This document shows, piece after piece, positions 5,496 to 8,495 of a DNA stretch of 8,495 nt. Every line of letters begins with the position of its first letter. The stretch's first letter is position 1. The position numbers and the translations under genes were made by a program. Source of the DNA: Campylobacteraceae bacterium (GTDB lineage Bacteria; Campylobacterota; Campylobacteria; Campylobacterales; Campylobacteraceae); the NCBI GenBank assembly GCA_031256525.1, contig JAIRQK010000084.1, positions 1 to 8,495 of the forward strand. The letters are read 5' to 3'. The notes below the pieces were generated by a model. The model was not told the DNA's origin. It made no database searches and was given only the letters and a program-made list of their open reading frames with translations.

Positions 5496-6808
5496 TTTTT
5501 AGAGCCTTGTTTATATACTAACAGTGATTTTAAGATGGTATATATATATTTTTTATCAATTTTAATAAACAGTGGGATAATTATACTCATTAAAAATTGA
5601 CTTATTAAAACGCTATAAGAAGCACCAAGAATACCATATTTTGAAATTAGAAAATATAACAATGTTAATAAAATAAATGTTCCAAGTATCAAAATTAACA
5701 ACCACTGCTTTTGTTTGTTGTTTATCGTTACAAGCCTTACATTTAATATGCCAATTGCTACAAAAACCCCAGACCATATGTGAATGGCTAATACTTTGGA
5801 AGCATCTAAAAATTGTTCTTTATATAAAATTTTGATGATAGATTCTGAAAAGCAAGTTACAAGCAAAGCGATGACAATAGCAAACCAGACAACAAGCGAG
5901 TACAACTTTTGTATTCTTTCGTAAAAAATCTCCTCATTTATTTTTTTTGCATTTACTATTGACGGGAAAAGAGAGCTAATTATTACTGTTGGAATTATAT
6001 AAGTTGCTTCGCTAAGTTTAGTGGCTGCAGCATAAAATCCAACGGCTTGATTTCCTATAAGTTCTTTTATAAATATTTGGTCAATTTTTGCGTGTAAAGC
6101 CAATATCATCACGCTTAAAAAAAATGGCCAACTATCTACTAAAATTAGTTTGATAGTTTTTTTATCAAACTTCCACGAAAAAATTGTATATTTTTGGTAA
6201 AAATAGAAATATGCCAATAGACTGACGATAATAACATTTTCTACTAAAATGACGACAACAAAAGCAATTAGTGGTGCGTTTGTTGCTATTAAAACCACTC
6301 TTATTATAATTGAAATAAACAGAGATACGATATTTGCTAAAGCTGTGTATTTGCTTTTTACTGTTGCTTGAAAGAAAAACTCTATTACGCATAAAGATTG
6401 AAATATTGTTGAACTTACGATAATTAATATCAAAATATTTGTGAAGCTGTCATTGTTGGTGAAAAAAAATGAGATTATCACTGTCAAAATGGCAAAAAAT
6501 GAGCCAAAAATTTTTATCAAAAATGAACTGCCAAGAATTTTATCTCTATTTTTAGGATATTTTATAAGTTGAATGATTGTTATGTTGTCAATTCCAAAAG
6601 TCGCAACAATAGTAAAAAAAAATGCAAAATTTTGCACATAAGAAAAAAGACCAAACTGATTTGGTCCTAAATATCTCGCAATCCAAATAGTTATAATAAG
6701 CCCAGAAAGTAGTCGTAAAAACCTCTCAAAAATGAGCCATGATGTATTTTTAAAATATTTTAAGAACCCCTCATTTTTTAGATAGTCGTTATATATTTTT
6801 TTTATCAC
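5492..6808 (-). CDS. wzx: Wzx-type polysaccharide flippase (MOP superfamily)
   Basis: A 438-residue integral membrane protein with about 12 to 14 hydrophobic segments spread over its whole length, the normal size for O-antigen flippases. It would move undecaprenyl-pyrophosphate-linked glycan from the cytoplasmic to the periplasmic face of the inner membrane. The N-terminal part has the family pattern: [29 protein letters not shown] (29-57 region), then FGIDNITI (71-78). [24 protein letters not shown] (224-247 region) and [11 protein letters not shown] (257-267) mark the start of the second half. It starts with GTG at 6808, inside the last 20 bases of fcl; no ATG is available in this frame nearby, and GGAAAA lies at a suitable distance upstream. 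Its stop overlaps the TTG of the GT9 gene. No Wzy polymerase is in the window. A run of nine A (6614-6622) codes for three Phe near residue 64. Confidence 0.87.
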   Translation of the reverse strand: MIKKIYNDYLKNEGFLKYFKNTSWLIFERFLRLLSGLIITIWIARYLGPNQFGLFSYVQNFAFFFTIVATFGIDNITIIQLIKYPKNRDKILGSSFLIKIFGSFFAILTVIISFFFTNNDSFTNILILIIVSSTIFQSLCVIEFFFQATVKSKYTALANIVSLFISIIIRVVLIATNAPLIAFVVVILVENVIIVSLLAYFYFYQKYTIFSWKFDKKTIKLILVDSWPFFLSVMILALHAKIDQIFIKELIGNQAVGFYAAATKLSEATYIIPTVIISSLFPSIVNAKKINEEIFYERIQKLYSLVVWFAIVIALLVTCFSESIIKILYKEQFLDASKVLAIHIWSGVFVAIGILNVRLVTINNKQKQWLLILILGTFILLTLLYFLISKYGILGASYSVLISQFLMSIIIPLFIKIDKKYIYTILKSLLVYKQGSKN

Positions 6809-7757
6809 AAAAAGTTTTCCAATATACTTCTCTTATTCCATCTTCTAAACTTGTTTTATATCTCCACCCTAAAGATGAGAGTTTGCTCACATCTAAAAGT
6901 TTTTTCATTGTTCCGTCTGGTTTTGAGCTATCAAATATAAATTCTCCACCAAAACCTACAATTTTTTTTATCATATTTGCAAGTTCTAAAATTGATATAT
7001 CCTCGCCAGTTCCTATGTTTATGTGTGTATTTTTTATCTCTTTTTTGTCTTGAATCAAATCAATAAAATTTACATTTTTCATTATAAAAACACAAGCATC
7101 AGCCATATCATCACTATACAAAAACTCTCTTCTTGGTTTCCCGCTTCCCCAAATTTCAACATTTTTTCTATTTTCAATTTTTGCTTCATGAATTTTTCTC
7201 AGAAGTGCTGGTAAAACATGAGATGTTTTTAAGTCAAAATTGTCATTTTCTCCATAAAGATTTGTTGGCATAACACTTATAAAATTTGTATTATATTGCA
7301 AATTGTAGCTTTCACACATTTTTAAACCGGCAATTTTAGCGATAGCGTAAGGCTCGTTTGTATATTCAAGCTCATTAGTCAAGAGATATTCCTCTTTTAT
7401 CGGTTGAGGTGCATTTTTTGGATAGATGCAACTTGAACCTAAAAACAGCAGTTTTTTTACATTGTTTTTATAGCTTTGGTGAATGACACTGTTTTGAATA
7501 GCAATATTTTCGTATATAAAATCCGCTCTAAAAGTGTTATTTGCTGCAATTCCACCAACTTTTGCTGCTGCTAAAAAAACATATTCTGGTTTCTCTTTTT
7601 CAAAAAAATCTTTTACTTGTTGCTCTTTTGTCAAATCTAATTCATTGTGTGTTTTTGTGATAATATTTGTGTATCCACCATTTTTCAAATGCCTTAAAAT
7701 GGCACTTCCAACAAGTCCCGTATGACCAGCTATATAAATTTTACTCTGTTTTTGCAT
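6789..7757 (-). CDS. fcl: GDP-L-fucose synthase
   Basis: A 322-residue short-chain dehydrogenase/reductase that epimerises and then reduces GDP-4-keto-6-deoxy-D-mannose with NADPH to GDP-L-fucose, in the cytoplasm. The Rossmann motif GHTGLVG (11-17) is followed by AAAKVGGI (63-70), LGSSCIYP (106-113) and EPYAIAK (135-141). This gives the catalytic Ser109, Cys110, Tyr137 and Lys141, and His180 in [26 protein letters not shown] (208-221) is diagnostic. Length is normal. I chose ATG 7757, one base after the gmd stop, because [12 protein letters not shown] matches the known N-termini; an in-frame TTG at 7766 would add three residues and overlap gmd. The last 20 bases overlap wzx. Directly downstream of gmd, it completes GDP-fucose supply for this locus. 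Confidence 0.93.
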   Translation of the reverse strand: MQKQSKIYIAGHTGLVGSAILRHLKNGGYTNIITKTHNELDLTKEQQVKDFFEKEKPEYVFLAAAKVGGIAANNTFRADFIYENIAIQNSVIHQSYKNNVKKLLFLGSSCIYPKNAPQPIKEEYLLTNELEYTNEPYAIAKIAGLKMCESYNLQYNTNFISVMPTNLYGENDNFDLKTSHVLPALLRKIHEAKIENRKNVEIWGSGKPRREFLYSDDMADACVFIMKNVNFIDLIQDKKEIKNTHINIGTGEDISILELANMIKKIVGFGGEFIFDSSKPDGTMKKLLDVSKLSSLGWRYKTSLEDGIREVYWKTFCDKKNI

Positions 7758-7758
7758 T

Positions 7759-8495
7759 TTACTCAAAGTACCTCATAATTTTATAGCCATTCTCTTTTAA
7801 ATAGACATCTTTTGTCATCAGTTTTAGGTCTGACTTCATCATATCTTCAACTATCATCTTAAGGTCATATTCTGGTATCCAGCCGAGTTTTTCATTTGCT
7901 TTTGTAGGATCACCCAAAAGCAAATCAACCTCTGTTGGTCTAAAATATCTCGGATCAACAACAACTACTTCCTTGCCAATTTCTAATTGATATTTAGGGT
8001 TGTTGCAAGATTTGATAGCTGCTGTTTCATTAACGCCAGAACCTTCAAATTCAAGCTCAACACCACAATATTCAAATGCCATTTTTATAAAATCTCGAAC
8101 TGAAGTTGTCTTTCCTGTAGCGATTACCCAATCTTCTGGAGTATCTGTTTGAAGAATCATCCACATCATCTTCACATAATCTTTTGCGTGCCCCCAATCT
8201 CTTTTTGCGTCAAGATTGCCAATATATAAAGTATCTTGCAAGCCAAGAGCTATTTTTGAAACTGCACGCGTGATTTTTCTCGTAACAAATGTTTCGCCAC
8301 GAACGGGAGATTCGTGGTTAAATAGTATCCCATTACACGCAAACATTCCATAAGCCTCACGATAATTAACTGTTATCCAGTAAGCATACATTTTAGCAAC
8401 TGCGTATGGGCTTCTTGGATAAAATGGAGTCGTCTCCTTTTGTGGAATTTCCTGTACTTTTCCGTAAAGTTCGCTTGTGCTTGCTTGGTATATTT
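7759..8495 (-). CDS. gmd: GDP-mannose 4,6-dehydratase (partial, N-terminus outside window)
   Basis: Gmd converts GDP-D-mannose to GDP-4-keto-6-deoxy-D-mannose, the first step to GDP-L-fucose. The frame is open to the right edge, giving 244 residues. The visible part begins with [19 protein letters not shown] and continues with [12 protein letters not shown], so the catalytic Thr and Glu (TSE) and the Tyr-x-x-x-Lys pair are present with the normal 22-residue spacing from Glu to Tyr. [32 protein letters not shown] and [17 protein letters not shown] are strong family blocks. About 125 N-terminal residues with the Rossmann loop must lie beyond the edge. The ATG at 8391 is an internal Met, not the start. 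A single base separates its stop from fcl. Confidence 0.94.
   Translation of the reverse strand, partial: IYQASTSELYGKVQEIPQKETTPFYPRSPYAVAKMYAYWITVNYREAYGMFACNGILFNHESPVRGETFVTRKITRAVSKIALGLQDTLYIGNLDAKRDWGHAKDYVKMMWMILQTDTPEDWVIATGKTTSVRDFIKMAFEYCGVELEFEGSGVNETAAIKSCNNPKYQLEIGKEVVVVDPRYFRPTEVDLLLGDPTKANEKLGWIPEYDLKMIVEDMMKSDLKLMTKDVYLKENGYKIMRYFE

Noticed and set aside
6165..6392. A 75-codon minus-strand frame inside wzx
   Set aside because: It is another frame of the flippase gene, with no ribosome binding site or recognisable domain.
6614..6622. Run of nine A in wzx, and similar runs of eight A or T in the glycan genes, considered as phase-variation tracts
   Set aside because: They encode ordinary Phe or Lys codons in intact genes, and such runs are expected by chance at this base composition.
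7758..7766. TTG at 7766 as the fcl start
   Set aside because: ATG 7757 gives the standard N-terminus of GDP-fucose synthases and lies one base after the gmd stop; the TTG would only add three residues.

Overview
The window is AT-rich DNA that most resembles a free-living or host-associated member of the Campylobacterota (Epsilonproteobacteria). That is an inference. It rests on the base composition, a HemJ-type haem enzyme, and a sugar transferase that matches what I remember of Campylobacter PglC along its whole length, down to the C-terminal EKFNGKN. No rRNA, tRNA, CRISPR array, insertion sequence or integrase is visible.

Left part (1-1544, plus strand): the last 22 codons of an unidentified gene end at 69. 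After a 137-base gap comes a two-gene unit, hemJ (protoporphyrinogen IX oxidase) followed two bases later by an M48-family zinc metallopeptidase lipoprotein. A strong 16-bp hairpin closes this unit where it converges with the minus-strand genes.

Middle and right part (1535-8495, all minus strand): in transcription order from the right edge these are gmd (N-terminus outside the window), fcl, a Wzx-type flippase, a GT9 glycosyltransferase, a GT2 glycosyltransferase, a HEAT-repeat protein of the AlkC/AlkD DNA-alkylation-repair type, pglC, and a UPF0316 membrane protein. Gmd and Fcl make GDP-L-fucose from GDP-mannose. PglC would start a glycan on undecaprenyl phosphate. The GT2 and GT9 enzymes would extend it, and Wzx would flip the lipid-linked product across the inner membrane. 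This is therefore one end of a surface-glycan (O-antigen or capsule-like) locus. From gmd to the HEAT-repeat gene every junction is an overlap or a gap of two bases or less, and two of the starts are GTG and TTG, so these genes are almost certainly one translationally coupled transcript. pglC and UPF0316 each follow a gap of 80-90 bases and have candidate promoters of their own.

The points most worth a second look are: the repair-type HEAT protein locked into a glycan operon; the pairing of a PglC-type initiating enzyme with a Wzx flippase and fucose genes; an eight-G tract between two 10-bp direct repeats just upstream of the UPF0316 promoter; and a dnaX-like slippery heptamer at the end of hemJ that would lead in frame into the metallopeptidase. 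I found no clearly undescribed multi-gene system.
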